Source of the DNA: Nocardia terpenica
Lineage (GTDB): Bacteria; Actinomycetota; Actinomycetes; Mycobacteriales; Mycobacteriaceae
DNA: 64,000 nt
Assembly: GCF_013186535.1 (NCBI RefSeq)
Contig: NZ_JABMCZ010000001.1
Coordinates: 248,001 to 312,000, forward strand
Direction: 5' to 3'
Part shown: one piece after another, positions 33,034 to 42,314 of the stretch
How the letters are laid out: every line of letters starts with the position of its first letter
Position numbering within the stretch: position 1 is the first letter of the stretch
Made by a program: the position numbers and the translations under genes
The notes under the pieces: generated by a model
What the model was told of the DNA's origin: nothing
The model's input: the letters and a program-made list of their open reading frames with translations, nothing else
Databases searched by the model: none

Positions 33034-34764
33034 TCACTGCGCGGTGTGTGCGACCTCGGCCGTGCGCGCCGCGCTGTGCGAGCCCCAGCCGACGTGTGCC
33101 TCGGCCCGCATCCGCTCCACCATGTGCGGGTAGTGCAGCTCGAAAGCCGGTCGCTCGGAACGGATTCGGGGCAGTTCGTAGAAGTTGTGCCGCGGCGGCG
33201 GGCAGGTGGTCGCCCATTCCAGCGAGTTGCCGTACCCCCATGGATCGTCCACCGCCACCACCTCGCCGTAGCGGTAGCTCCTGAAGACGTTCCACACGAA
33301 CGTGATCATCGACAGGCCGAGAACGAACGAGCCGATGGTGGAGATGGTGTTGAGCGTGGTGAACCCGTCGGTCGGCAGATAGTCGGCGTACCGGCGCGGC
33401 ATGCCCTCCGCGCCCAGCCAGTGCTGCACCAGGAAGGTGGCGTGGAAACCGAAGAACGTTGTCCAGAAATGGATCTTGCCCAGCCGCTCGTCCAGGAAGC
33501 GCCCGGTCATCTTCGGGAACCAGAAGTAGATGCCGCCGAAGGTCGCGAACACGATGGTGCCGAACAGCACGTAGTGGAAGTGCGCCACCACGAAATAGGT
33601 ATCGGAGACATGGAAATCCAGCGGCGGGCTGGCCAGGATGACCCCGGACAGGCCGCCGAACAGGAAGGTGGTGATGAAGCCCACCGACCACAGCATCGGC
33701 GTCTCGAAGGTCAGCGTGCCCCGCCACATGGTGAAGATCCAGTTGAAGAACTTCACCCCCGTCGGCACCGCGATCAGGAACGTCATCATCGAGAAGAACG
33801 GCAGCAGCACCGATCCCGTCACGAACATGTGGTGCGCCCACACCGCCACCGACAGCGCGGCGATGCCGAGCGTCGCGTAGACCAGCGTGGTGTAGCCGAA
33901 GATCGGCTTGCGGCTGAACACCGGAATGATCTCGGTGATGATCCCGAAGAACGGCAGGGCCACGATATAGACCTCGGGATGGCCGAAGAACCAGAACAGA
34001 TGCTGGTACAGGATCGCCCCGCCGGTGGCCGCGTCGAAGACGTGCCCGCCCAGGTGCCGATCCACCATCAGACCCATCAGCGCCGCGGTGAGGATCGGAA
34101 ACGCCAGCAGCACAAGCACACTGGTGACGAGGATGTTCCAGGTGAAGATCGGCAGCCGGAACATGGTCATGCCGGGCGCGCGCAGGCACACCACCGTCGT
34201 GATCATATTGACGCCGCCGAGAATGGTGCCCACGCCGGACACCGCCACGCCCATGATCCACATGTCGGCGCCGGTGCCGGGACTGTGCTCGGCCAGGCTC
34301 AGCGGCGTATAGGCCGTCCAACCGAAATCGGCCGCGCCGCCGGGGGTGACGAATCCCGCCGTGGCGATGGTCGCGCCGAACAGATACAGCCAGTAGCTCA
34401 GCGCGTTCAGCCGCGGGAACGCCACATCGGGCGCGCCGATCTGCAGCGGCAGCACACAGTTGGCGAAGCCGAACACGATCGGCGTCGCATAGAACAGCAG
34501 CATGATCGTGCCGTGCATGGTGAACAGCTGATTGAACTGCTCCGGCGACAGGAACTGCAATCCGGGCCGGGCCAGCTCGGAGCGCATGAGCAGCGCCAGC
34601 AGGCCGCCGACCAGGAAGTACGTCATCGACGTGACGATGTACATGATGCCGAGCAGCTTGGGATCGGTCGTCGTCACGACGTCCCAGAGCTTGGCGCCCT
34701 TCGGCCCCATCCGAGCCGGGTACGGCCGCACGGCTTCGATCTCGCGAGATGGTGCTGTGGTCAC
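33034..34764 (-). CDS. ctaD: cytochrome c oxidase subunit I (aa3-type)
   Basis: This 576-residue heme-copper oxidase subunit has about twelve transmembrane helices. The signature motif WFFGHPEVYIVALPFFGIITEI contains a CuB histidine and the cross-linked tyrosine region. Further His ligands occur in AVWAHHMFVTG and in FHVSDTYFVVAHFHYVLFG. GTG 34764 follows GAGGAGG. It reduces O2 to water and pumps protons in the membrane. The genes for subunits II and III are not adjacent, as is usual in mycolata. Confidence 0.95.
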   Translation of the reverse strand: MTTAPSREIEAVRPYPARMGPKGAKLWDVVTTTDPKLLGIMYIVTSMTYFLVGGLLALLMRSELARPGLQFLSPEQFNQLFTMHGTIMLLFYATPIVFGFANCVLPLQIGAPDVAFPRLNALSYWLYLFGATIATAGFVTPGGAADFGWTAYTPLSLAEHSPGTGADMWIMGVAVSGVGTILGGVNMITTVVCLRAPGMTMFRLPIFTWNILVTSVLVLLAFPILTAALMGLMVDRHLGGHVFDAATGGAILYQHLFWFFGHPEVYIVALPFFGIITEIIPVFSRKPIFGYTTLVYATLGIAALSVAVWAHHMFVTGSVLLPFFSMMTFLIAVPTGVKFFNWIFTMWRGTLTFETPMLWSVGFITTFLFGGLSGVILASPPLDFHVSDTYFVVAHFHYVLFGTIVFATFGGIYFWFPKMTGRFLDERLGKIHFWTTFFGFHATFLVQHWLGAEGMPRRYADYLPTDGFTTLNTISTIGSFVLGLSMITFVWNVFRSYRYGEVVAVDDPWGYGNSLEWATTCPPPRHNFYELPRIRSERPAFELHYPHMVERMRAEAHVGWGSHSAARTAEVAHTAQ

Positions 34765-34812
34765 AGATCCTCCTCGAACCCAATCGGATTCGAGTGTGTC
34801 ACCGACACAAGA

Positions 34813-35835
34813 TCAATTGTGCGGAATGCGCTTCTGCCGCCGGTGCGAGCGGCGGACGGCGGACGGGGTCGTGCCCCACCAGCGGCGGCAGGAGCGGGTG
34901 AAGGTCGCCTGCTCGGACAGGCCGAGCAGGGAGGCGATTTGGCTCATCGGCAGATCGGTGGTGGTCAGGTAGCGGTGGGCCTCGCCCCGGCGCACCTGGT
35001 CGAGGATGGCCGCGAACGTGGTGTCCTCGTCGGACAGGCGGCGCTGCAGGGTGCGCGGGTGCAGGGTGAGAAGCCGTGCGACGGCGGTGATTTCGGGCGC
35101 GGCCGTGCCGATCAGCTGCCGCACCGCCGCCCGCACCCGCGGCACGAGCGACGGGCCCGCATCCGCGGACTGCTCGGCCAGGAAGGCCATCGCCAATCGA
35201 CGCAGGTTCTCGTCGCCACCGGTCAGGGCGTGCGCGGCGAGGCTGCGCGGGACCCGCAGCAGGGCAGTGGGCCGCTCGAAACGGACCGGGGCGCCGAAGA
35301 ATTCCTCGTACACCGCGGCCGGTGCGGGCGGGCGATAGGGCAGGTCCACCGATCGCAGCGCGTACGGCCCGCCGATCAGCCGCTGAATCGTGCGATGCAG
35401 GAAGCCCAGGCCGAGATCGGTGCCCTGCACCGGCGGCGGCGCGGGCACGCCGTAGTGCAGCGCGATCAGACCGCGGTCCCCGTCCGGGTCCGGTTCCAGC
35501 GTCAGGCTCAGGGCGCGGGCGTGCACGAACAGGTAGCGGGAGGTGCACTCCAGGGCGTCGGCCAGGGTGGGGGAGTTGCGGATGGCCAGCGCGAGCGGGC
35601 CGAGCATGCCCAGATCCTGCCGGGCCGCGATGCGCAGGCCCAGGTCGGGGCAGTGCAGCCGGGCCGCGGCGATCTCGAAGACCGCCGCCATCGCCTCGTC
35701 GGAGACCAGGAGGTCGTCGGTGTCGAGGGCCGCGACCGGCAGCCCGGCCAGCGCGGCGAACTCCTCGGCATTGCCCCCGAGCTCGGCCACCGTGGCCCGG
35801 AAACCGCGCATCCCCGCCGACCGGATGACCGACAT
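34813..35835 (-). CDS. AraC-family regulator with arabinose-binding-like (OruR-type) N-terminal domain
   Basis: From ATG 35835 (MSVIRSAGMRGF) the protein has 340 residues. An N-terminal Arabinose_bd-type sensor domain is followed by the AraC double HTH at the C-terminus (LLTLHPRTLQRRLSDEDTTFAAILDQVRRGEAHRYLTTTDLPMSQIASLLGLSEQATFTRSCRRWWGTTPS, last 90 residues). It is divergent from the flavin monooxygenase at 35906, with only about 70 bp between starts. It is the probable activator of that gene. Confidence 0.85.
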   Translation of the reverse strand: MSVIRSAGMRGFRATVAELGGNAEEFAALAGLPVAALDTDDLLVSDEAMAAVFEIAAARLHCPDLGLRIAARQDLGMLGPLALAIRNSPTLADALECTSRYLFVHARALSLTLEPDPDGDRGLIALHYGVPAPPPVQGTDLGLGFLHRTIQRLIGGPYALRSVDLPYRPPAPAAVYEEFFGAPVRFERPTALLRVPRSLAAHALTGGDENLRRLAMAFLAEQSADAGPSLVPRVRAAVRQLIGTAAPEITAVARLLTLHPRTLQRRLSDEDTTFAAILDQVRRGEAHRYLTTTDLPMSQIASLLGLSEQATFTRSCRRWWGTTPSAVRRSHRRQKRIPHN

Positions 35836-35905
35836 GTCGTCCAGAATCAAATACTTGTCGCGCAAAGTCAAGAAGGCGAGCGGGACGGGCCGCACACTGG
35901 TGGGT

Positions 35906-37366
35906 ATGGAACATCTCGATGTCGTCGTCGTGGGCGCGGGGCTGTCCGGGATCGGCGCCGCCTACCGGATTCAGACCGAACTACCCGGTAAGAGCTACGC
36001 GATCCTCGAGGCGCGGGCGGCGATCGGCGGCACCTGGGATCTGTTCCGCTACCCCGGCGTTCGGTCCGACTCCGATATGTTCACCCTGGGTTACCCGTTC
36101 CAGCCGTGGCGGGACGCCAAGTCCATCGCGGACGGCCCTTCGATTCTGCGCTACATTCGCGAGACGGCCGAGCGGCACCGGATCGACGAGCGAATTCGGT
36201 ACGGCACCAAGGTGATCGCGGCCGAATGGTCGAGCGCCGAGGCGCGCTGGACGCTCACGCTGGAGCGCGACGGCGAACGGTACGGTCTCACTTGCGGATT
36301 CCTCTACGCCTGCTCGGGGTATTACAACTACGAACAGGGGCACTCGCCGGATTTCCCCGGCGTCGAATCGTTCTCGGGCCGGATGGTGCATCCGCAGTTC
36401 TGGCCCGAGGATCTCGACTACTCGGGTCAGCGGGTGGTCGTGATCGGCAGCGGCGCGACGGCCGTGACGCTGGTGCCCGCCATGGCGGAGCGGGCGGAGC
36501 TGGTCACCATGTTGCAGCGCTCGCCGACCTGGATCTCCGCGGTGCCGGGGCGGGACAAGCGGGCCGACCGGATTCGCGCGCTGCTGCCGCCGGACCTGGC
36601 GCATCGGGTGATCCGCACCAAGAACATCCTGTTCAATGTGGGTTTCTATCAGTTCTGCCGCCGCCGCCCGCAGGCCGCGCGCAAGATGCTGACCGGGCTG
36701 ACCACGCGCATCCTGAAGGACGAGGCGCTGGTGGCCGAGCATTTCACGCCCAGCTACGACCCGTGGGATCAGCGCCTGTGCGCCGTGCCCGACGCCGACT
36801 TCTTCAAGGCGATGCGCAAGGGTAAGGCGGCGGTGGTCACCGACCGGATCGAAACCTTTGTGCCCGAAGGGATTCGGCTGAAGTCCGGCCGGGTGCTGGA
36901 GGCCGACGTGGTGGTGTCGGCGACCGGGCTGAAGCTGCTGGCCTTCGGCGGCATCGCGCTGACCGTGGACGGCGAGCCGGTGAACCTGTCCGAGCAGTTC
37001 GTCTGGCAGGGCACCATGCTGACCGGCGTCCCCAACTTCGCGGTCTGCATCGGCTACACCAACGCCTCCTGGACCCTGCGCGCCGACCTGACCTCCCGCC
37101 TGGTCTGCAAGATCCTGACCCACCTGGACCGCCGCGGCTACCCCGCCGTGGTCCCCCACCCCCAATCCCACCTCACCGAACACCCCCTCCTGGACCTGGC
37201 CTCCGGCTACATTCAACGCTCCATAGCCGACTTCCCCCGCCAGGGCGACCGCCACCCCTGGAAGGTCCGCCAGAACTACCTCCTCGACTCCGCCACCACC
37301 ATGCGCACCAGCCTGGACAAGACGCTGCGGCCGGTCATGAAAGCGCCTGTGCTGGAACGAGTCTGA
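35906..37366 (+). CDS. flavin-containing (Baeyer-Villiger-type) monooxygenase
   Basis: From ATG 35906 the protein has 486 residues. It carries the FAD-binding GAGLSGIG near residues 10-17, the BVMO/FMO fingerprint FSGRMVHPQFW at 156-166 and an NADPH-binding GSGATA at 181-186. These indicate an FAD- and NADPH-dependent monooxygenase converting ketones to esters or oxidising N or S atoms (compare EthA). An AraC regulator faces it. The composite palindromic repeat begins 38 bases after its stop. Confidence 0.88.
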   Translation: MEHLDVVVVGAGLSGIGAAYRIQTELPGKSYAILEARAAIGGTWDLFRYPGVRSDSDMFTLGYPFQPWRDAKSIADGPSILRYIRETAERHRIDERIRYGTKVIAAEWSSAEARWTLTLERDGERYGLTCGFLYACSGYYNYEQGHSPDFPGVESFSGRMVHPQFWPEDLDYSGQRVVVIGSGATAVTLVPAMAERAELVTMLQRSPTWISAVPGRDKRADRIRALLPPDLAHRVIRTKNILFNVGFYQFCRRRPQAARKMLTGLTTRILKDEALVAEHFTPSYDPWDQRLCAVPDADFFKAMRKGKAAVVTDRIETFVPEGIRLKSGRVLEADVVVSATGLKLLAFGGIALTVDGEPVNLSEQFVWQGTMLTGVPNFAVCIGYTNASWTLRADLTSRLVCKILTHLDRRGYPAVVPHPQSHLTEHPLLDLASGYIQRSIADFPRQGDRHPWKVRQNYLLDSATTMRTSLDKTLRPVMKAPVLERV

Positions 37367-37403
37367 CGCCGACGTCTGGAGAACGCCGGTACCGCTCCCC
37401 TTC

Positions 37404-37581
37404 GGTCCCGGCGTGCTCCCTTCACTTGATCCCGGCGTGCTTTCTTCTCTTGGTCCCGGCGTGCTTTTGGCCGGGACCTCGCGGGAGATTCCGGCCAAAA
37501 GCACGCCGGAATCATGGTGAACGCTCGCCGGGATGACGAGGGGTGGCGCGCCGGAATGGTGGGTGCACGCGCCGGAATGCC
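37404..37581. repeat. composite palindromic repeat, locus 4
   Basis: TCCCGGCGTGC repeats at 37406, 37430 and 37454 have 24-bp spacing. The last is the left unit of a central pair (37454-37476 and 37489-37511) of inverted hairpins with loops GTGCTTTTG and CAAAAGCAC. Diverging GCCGG units with 21-23 bp spacing follow at 37505, 37527, 37550 and 37571. It fills the gap between the monooxygenase and ogt genes; no gene is present there. Confidence 0.85.
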
Positions 37582-37704
37582 GGGTGAACTGCGCATACTC
37601 CGGTTGTCGGTCATGAAATGCTATGTCTGATTTCCGCCGGTATCGGGGTGGGGCGCCGGGCAGATTGGTTGTGGAAGCACGTTGGCTCTAGGAAGGGAGC
37701 TTCG

Positions 37705-38190
37705 ATGAGTGTGTACACGATCATGAGTAGTCCGGTGGGGGAGCTGGTGCTCGTCGGGGAACCGGCGGGGGCGGGGGTGGTGCTCACCGGGGTGTCGATG
37801 GTGGGGGGTAAGCGGGACCGGATTCGGGACGGGTGGGTCGAGCGGCCCGAGGCGTTCGCGGCGGTGGTGGCGCAGTTGAATGCGTACTTCGCGGGGGAAC
37901 GGACCGGGTTCGATCTCGAATTGGGCGGTGGGGGAAGCGAATTCCAGCGGCGGGTGTGGGAGGCGCTGGACGCGGTGCCGTACGGGACCACGGTCACCTA
38001 CGGGGAGATCGCGGCGCGGATCGGCGCCCCGCGGGCGGCGGTGCGCGCGGTGGGGGCGGCGATCGGGGCCAATCCGCTGATGATCGTGCGGCCGTGCCAC
38101 CGGGTCGTCGGCGCGAACGGGGCGCTCACCGGTTACGCGGGCGGGGTCGAGCGCAAGCAGCGGCTGCTGGAGCTCGAACATGCCGGGTAG
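37705..38190 (+). CDS. ogt: methylated-DNA-[protein]-cysteine S-methyltransferase (O6-alkylguanine transferase)
   Basis: From ATG 37705, after GGAAGGGAG, the protein has 161 residues. The acceptor Cys131 is in PCHRVVG, and the Arg-finger/HTH region is FQRRVWEALDAVPYGTTVTYGEIAARIG. It removes alkyl groups from O6 of guanine by suicide transfer. Its stop overlaps the following 2OG oxygenase gene by 11 bp, making a repair operon. Confidence 0.92.
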   Translation: MSVYTIMSSPVGELVLVGEPAGAGVVLTGVSMVGGKRDRIRDGWVERPEAFAAVVAQLNAYFAGERTGFDLELGGGGSEFQRRVWEALDAVPYGTTVTYGEIAARIGAPRAAVRAVGAAIGANPLMIVRPCHRVVGANGALTGYAGGVERKQRLLELEHAG

Positions 38191-38896
38191 CTCCGTGTGG
38201 GCGGAGCGGGTCGCCGAGCAGGACTGGGCGGCGCTGGCCGCGGAACTGGACGAGCACGGTCACGCGCCGACCGGCCCGCTGCTGACCGCCGCCGAATGCC
38301 GGTCGCTGGCCGGGCTCTACGACCGGGCGGAGCTGTTCCGCACCACCGTCGACATGACCCGGCACCGGTTCGGATCGGGCGAATACCGTTATTTCACCCA
38401 CGATCTGCCCGAGGTCGTGCGCGAACTGCGGGCCGCGCTCTATCCGAGACTGCTGCTCATCGCCCGCGATTGGGCGCAGCGGCTGGGTCGGCCCGGCTCC
38501 TGGCCGGAGCGCCTCGAGGACTGGATCGCCCTGTGCCACAAGGCGGGACAGGTCAAGTCGGCACAGATCCTGCTTCGTTACGGTCCCGGCGACTGGAATG
38601 CCCTGCATCGAGACCTGTTCGGCGACATGATCTTTCCGCTGCAGGTCGTGATCGGTCTCGATGCGCCCGGCACCGACTACACCGGCGGCGAGTTCCTCAT
38701 GGTGGAGCAGCGCCCGCGCGCCCAGTCCCGCGGCTCGGCCCGGACGATCCCGCAGGGGCACGGCCTGATCTTCACCACCCGCGAGCGCCCGGTGCGCGGC
38801 AGCCGCGGCTGGTCGGCGGCCCCGATGCGGCACGGGGTCAGCGCCGTGCGCTCCGGGCGACGGCACACGCTCGGCCTGGTCTTCCACGATGCGTGA
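38180..38896 (+). CDS. 2-oxoglutarate/Fe(II)-dependent oxygenase in alkylation-repair operon
   Basis: This 238-residue protein has the HxD...H iron triad: His143 and Asp145 in WNALHRDLFG, His218 in MRHGVS, and a 2OG-binding Arg at about 228 (RRHTLGLVF). It starts 11 bp inside ogt and overlaps the next Ada-type gene by 8 bp. The context of ogt and an Ada domain suggests AlkB-like oxidative removal of alkyl groups. The sequence is nearer the COG3826-type group than canonical AlkB, so the substrate is an inference. Confidence 0.78.
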   Translation: MPGSSVWAERVAEQDWAALAAELDEHGHAPTGPLLTAAECRSLAGLYDRAELFRTTVDMTRHRFGSGEYRYFTHDLPEVVRELRAALYPRLLLIARDWAQRLGRPGSWPERLEDWIALCHKAGQVKSAQILLRYGPGDWNALHRDLFGDMIFPLQVVIGLDAPGTDYTGGEFLMVEQRPRAQSRGSARTIPQGHGLIFTTRERPVRGSRGWSAAPMRHGVSAVRSGRRHTLGLVFHDA

Positions 38897-39164
38897 GTAC
38901 ACCCTCCTCGGCGCGGACGGAAAGCCGTACCGCAGCAAGGATCCCGGCACCCTCGGCGGCCATCGTCGGCTCCGCATCTACGGTCGCCTGGACTGCCCGT
39001 CGGCCCTGCGGGCGCTCGCCCGCGGGACATACGGTGCGAATCGGGTGTTCTTCGCCGATGAGCAGACCGCGATCGCGGCGGGGTATCGCCCGTGCTCGGT
39101 GTGCCTGCGCGCGAAGTACCTGCGGTGGAAGCAATCGGACCGGGATCATCGCCGGTCGCGATGA
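38889..39164 (+). CDS. stand-alone Ada-type metal-binding domain protein
   Basis: The 91-residue protein matches the N-terminal zinc domain of Ada: RLRIYGRLDCPSALRA, NRVFFADEQTAIAAGYRPCSVC. Cys36, Cys69 and Cys72 are visible, but the fourth zinc-ligand Cys that follows the first in E. coli Ada is not. The domain in Ada repairs methylphosphotriesters and senses damage. Here it is separate and coupled to ogt and the 2OG oxygenase. Its exact activity is uncertain because of the missing Cys. Confidence 0.8.
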   Translation: MREYTLLGADGKPYRSKDPGTLGGHRRLRIYGRLDCPSALRALARGTYGANRVFFADEQTAIAAGYRPCSVCLRAKYLRWKQSDRDHRRSR

Positions 39165-39526
39165 CGCCGCCGAATCGCCATGGGGTGCGGCGTGAACCGG
39201 CGGTGCACGATCTGCAGCGCGGCCAGCAGCACCACCGCCACGCCCGCCGCCGGATAGTCGCGGGTCAGCAGCCCCAGCAGCGCCAGCCCGCCGAAGGCCG
39301 GGAGTTCGAGGACCGCGCACCAGCCCAGCAGGCGTAACCGGGTCGAGTGGGCGTCCAGCCAGGCGAGACCGTCGTCGACGATGTCCTCGGCGATGTCGGG
39401 TTCCACGAGTCCGTCGCCGACCTGCACGAGTCGGTGCACGGCCTGATCGCGGGTGATCCGGCCGAGCCACGCCTCGTCGATCAGCCGCTTACCCTCCATG
39501 GCGACTTCCGTGATGACCGCGTTCAT
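39146..39526 (-). CDS. small membrane protein, unknown
   Basis: The 126-residue protein has a soluble N-terminal helical part (EGKRLIDEAWLGRITRDQAVHRLVQVGDGLVEPDIAEDIVDDGLAWLDAH), two predicted transmembrane helices (LLGWCAVLELPAFGGLALLGLL and AAGVAVVLLAALQIVH) and a basic tail. It overlaps the convergent Ada-type gene by 19 bp. No known family was recognised. Confidence 0.6.
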   Translation of the reverse strand: MNAVITEVAMEGKRLIDEAWLGRITRDQAVHRLVQVGDGLVEPDIAEDIVDDGLAWLDAHSTRLRLLGWCAVLELPAFGGLALLGLLTRDYPAAGVAVVLLAALQIVHRRFTPHPMAIRRRHRDRR

Positions 39527-39588
39527 CCTGCGGGATCCCTTCGAATCTGTCCCGCAGATTGTAGGCGTCGCGGCTGGCTACCCGACCG

Positions 39589-40644
39589 CTATCCAGCCAA
39601 AACCGTTAGGGCACGGTCGATGTCGGCCTCGGTGTTGTACAGGTGACAACCCAGCCGCAGCCGCCCGGCACGCATCGATCCGACCACACCCGCCTCCCGC
39701 AGCCGGTGGATCTGCCCGGGTTCCGCCTCGATCGACACGATCGCCGATTTGCCCGGCGGCAGGCCGAGCCCGGCCCGCAACCGATCGGCCAATGCGAGGT
39801 TGTGCCGGTGGATGGCGTCGATCCCGGTCGAGAGCAGCAGCTCGAGCGCGAGCCGCTGCCCGATCCAGGCGGGCCAGACCGGTGCGAGATCGAAACGCCG
39901 TGCGTCGCTTGCCGTTCGGAGCGGGGCGTCGTAGCAGGTCTCCCACGGGTTGTAGCCGGAGTACCAGCCCGCGGCCAGCGGCCGCAGCTCGGCCAGCGCC
40001 TCGTCGGTGCCCGCCAGGAACGCCGCGCCCTTCGGTCCGAGCAGCCACTTGTAGCCGACGCCGACCACCCAGTCCGCGCCCAGATGGCGCACCGGATACC
40101 AGCCCGCGGCCTGGCTGAGGTCGAAAAGGACTCGGGCGCCGTGGTTTCGGGCCGCCGCCCCGACGGCGGCGGTGTCGACGATGCCGCCGTCGGCGGACTG
40201 CACCACCGCGGCGGCGACCAGTGCGTCGCCGGGTCGGACGGCCTCGGCGAGGCCGGTGAGCGGGACCGTCCGGACCCGCAGATCGGGGCGCACCAGGAAT
40301 GGCCACAGCACCGAGGTGAACTCGCCCTCGGGCAGCACGACCGCGGCGCCCTCGGGCAGCGCCGCCGCGATCAGCGATACCAGCTGCGATACCTGTGCTC
40401 CGATGGCGATCTGTTCGGGAGCGAAACCGGTCAGCGTGCCGATCGCGACGCGGCAGTCGGCGACGATCTCGTCGACGCCGGTAATGTCGAAAGTTCCTTC
40501 GGCGCGCCGCTTTTCGGCGGCGGACACCGCCTCCGCGACCGCGGTCGGCAGTAGGCCGTAGCTGGCGGCATTGAGGTAGGCGACCGTGGGGGCGAAGGCG
40601 GTGCGAATCGAATCGGGGAGCAGGGCAGAGGTGGAGACCGTCAC
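39589..40644 (-). CDS. PLP-dependent class V aminotransferase-fold enzyme
   Basis: The GTG at 40644 gives 351 residues. The fold-type I features are the Asp-containing segment LFDLSQAAGWYPV, the PLP lysine in VGVGYKWLLGPKG, and the small-domain signature RAGRLRLGCHLYNTEADIDRAL near the end. Relatives include kynureninase-like lyases, cysteine desulfurase-like proteins and the ergothioneine lyase EgtE. No other ergothioneine genes lie near. The substrate is open. Confidence 0.78.
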   Translation of the reverse strand: MTVSTSALLPDSIRTAFAPTVAYLNAASYGLLPTAVAEAVSAAEKRRAEGTFDITGVDEIVADCRVAIGTLTGFAPEQIAIGAQVSQLVSLIAAALPEGAAVVLPEGEFTSVLWPFLVRPDLRVRTVPLTGLAEAVRPGDALVAAAVVQSADGGIVDTAAVGAAARNHGARVLFDLSQAAGWYPVRHLGADWVVGVGYKWLLGPKGAAFLAGTDEALAELRPLAAGWYSGYNPWETCYDAPLRTASDARRFDLAPVWPAWIGQRLALELLLSTGIDAIHRHNLALADRLRAGLGLPPGKSAIVSIEAEPGQIHRLREAGVVGSMRAGRLRLGCHLYNTEADIDRALTVLAG

Positions 40645-40685
40645 CGATCCATCATGTCCGCCGCACCGGCTCCTGTCCTCCGGAT

Positions 40686-41216
40686 TTATTTCACGACGTC
40701 GTATCGCACACAGGCGAATTCGCCGTTGGCGACGAGTTCGATCTGCTTCAGTTCGACATGGCGGGGGAGGAGCGGTTTGCCGGAACCGATGGTGACCGGG
40801 GCGATGCCGACGGCGACCTCGTCGAGCAGGCCGTGCTCGGCGAACCGGCCCACCAACTCGCCACCGCCGACGATCCAGATATCCCGATCGCCCGCCGCCG
40901 CGGCCATTTCCGCGTGCACCGCTGGCACGGACTCCTGGGTGAAACGAATATCGGCGTCGGTGCGTGGCGAGAAATTGCGGTGGGTGAATACCCAGGCCGG
41001 AACCGTGTAGTACCAGGGTTCGCCGCCGTGGTTTTCCACGATCCACTGATAGGTATTGGCGCCCATGGCGAGTGCGCCGATCCCGGCCAGGAAGGTGTCG
41101 ACGCCCATCGGGCCGTTGGTGTCGCTCTCGCGGGTCAGCAGCCAGTCCAGGGAATGGTCGTCGGTCGCGATGAATCCGTCGAGGGTGGTGGCGGTGAAGT
41201 AGATGGTGCGGGGCAT
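40686..41216 (-). CDS. dihydrofolate reductase-family (RibD C-terminal-like) protein
   Basis: From ATG 41216 the protein has 176 residues with the DHFR/RibD-like reductase fold. It starts TIYFTATTLDGFIATDDHSLDWL, has the nucleotide loop IWIVGGGELVGRF, and ends with a typical IELVANGEFACVRYDVV strand. The YwjB/YyaP-like group probably binds NADPH, but its substrate is unknown. It follows the AraC-DinB gene with a one-base gap, so the two are cotranscribed. Confidence 0.83.
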   Translation of the reverse strand: MPRTIYFTATTLDGFIATDDHSLDWLLTRESDTNGPMGVDTFLAGIGALAMGANTYQWIVENHGGEPWYYTVPAWVFTHRNFSPRTDADIRFTQESVPAVHAEMAAAAGDRDIWIVGGGELVGRFAEHGLLDEVAVGIAPVTIGSGKPLLPRHVELKQIELVANGEFACVRYDVVK

Positions 41217-41217
41217 G

Positions 41218-42135
41218 TCATCCTCTCCGGCGAAGCCACAAGATCGGGTCGCCACTGTCGATATCTGTTGAGCTGTCGGCCAACTCGCTGCGCAACCACT
41301 GGCGCACGAGCAGGCGGCGGTGGGCCGCGTAGGTGAGGGTGTGGGCGATGACGCTGCCGAGGACGAAACTCTCCGGCGGATCGCACAGCGCGTCGATCAG
41401 GGTGTCGCCCCAGCCGCCGCGCCGATCGATCTCGCGCACCGCGTCGAGCCAGCGCGGACCGACCTCGTCGAGGCGGCGGCGCAGCGCGGGCAGATCGTCG
41501 GGCCCGTAGGTCGGCTGGTCGGCGCCCTCGATCGAGGCCAGCCACGCCTCCTTGGTGCGGATCAGGTGGTGCAGCGTGGTCGCGATCGAATCGTCGGGCC
41601 CGTCCCATTCGAGCGCCACGCCGTCCCCGCGAACGCGCCGGAACTGTTCCGCGGTGAGCCTTTCCGCCAGCGTCAGCAATTCGCGAGTGTCATCGAGATC
41701 GTGATGCAGCAGCAGCGACGTCGGATCCATATCGTGCCGTCCCGCCGACTCGCTCTCCACCCACAGCGACATCGGCGGATGAAAGTGAATCCCGTTGGCC
41801 GCCGGTAACCACCGCTGCTTGCGCACCTGCGGCGTAGCACTCGGCGCATGCCCGAACGCCCTGGCGAAGGCCCGCCCGAACCCCTCCACCGAGTCGTACC
41901 CCGCCCCCCACGCCACCTCGGTCACCGACGCCCCCGCACTCAACTCCCACGCGGCCCGCTCCAACAACACCCGCCGCCGCATGGCCACCGGCGACTCCCC
42001 GGTCGCCCGCGAAAGCTGCCGCGCAAAATGAAACGGCGAGGCATACGCCCCCGCCGCCATCCGCCCCAGCGTGGAGTTCCCCTCCTCCAACACCGCATCC
42101 AACAACTCCCGCAACCGATCACGTCCCTTGACCAC
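41218..42135 (-). CDS. AraC-type HTH fused to DinB-like domain
   Basis: From GTG 42135 the protein has 305 residues. The N-terminal 100 residues hold an AraC-type double HTH (STLGRMAAGAYASPFHFARQLSRATGESP, ASVTEVAWGAGYDSVEGFGRAF). The C-terminal 160 resemble a DinB/YfiT four-helix domain with His residues (TLHHLIRTKEAWLASIEGA, VIAHTLTYAAHRRLL) that could bind a metal. The combination suggests a regulator with a thiol or metal sensing domain. It is cotranscribed with the DHFR-like gene. Confidence 0.82.
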   Translation of the reverse strand: MVKGRDRLRELLDAVLEEGNSTLGRMAAGAYASPFHFARQLSRATGESPVAMRRRVLLERAAWELSAGASVTEVAWGAGYDSVEGFGRAFARAFGHAPSATPQVRKQRWLPAANGIHFHPPMSLWVESESAGRHDMDPTSLLLHHDLDDTRELLTLAERLTAEQFRRVRGDGVALEWDGPDDSIATTLHHLIRTKEAWLASIEGADQPTYGPDDLPALRRRLDEVGPRWLDAVREIDRRGGWGDTLIDALCDPPESFVLGSVIAHTLTYAAHRRLLVRQWLRSELADSSTDIDSGDPILWLRRRG

Positions 42136-42314
42136 GACACCAGTCTGTCCCGCCGGGGCGCGCCCGCGCTTGACCGATCTTGCGCATGTCGGGAACGAAT
42201 TCACGAATTATGACGAGGATAGGTTTGTAAAGCCTTCCCTTGCACTGCATTACCTAATTGTGGTGAGGCTTGCATTGCTGGAGGGATGCGGAATTCGGGG
42301 CTAAATTGCGAGGG

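Noticed and set aside
33046..35991. Very long open frame opposite ctaD and the AraC gene
   Set aside because: Strand-opposite open frames are common at this GC content. The codon pattern and protein features support ctaD and araC only.
37480..37614. Small protein gene spanning the repeat at locus 4
   Set aside because: The frame is created by the repeat units themselves and has no ribosome site; similar frames appear at every locus of the family.
42200..42300. IdeR-type iron box upstream of the second VIT gene
   Set aside because: The AT-richer region has partial AGGxTTxxxxxCCT-like pieces but no sequence close to the consensus with both halves.
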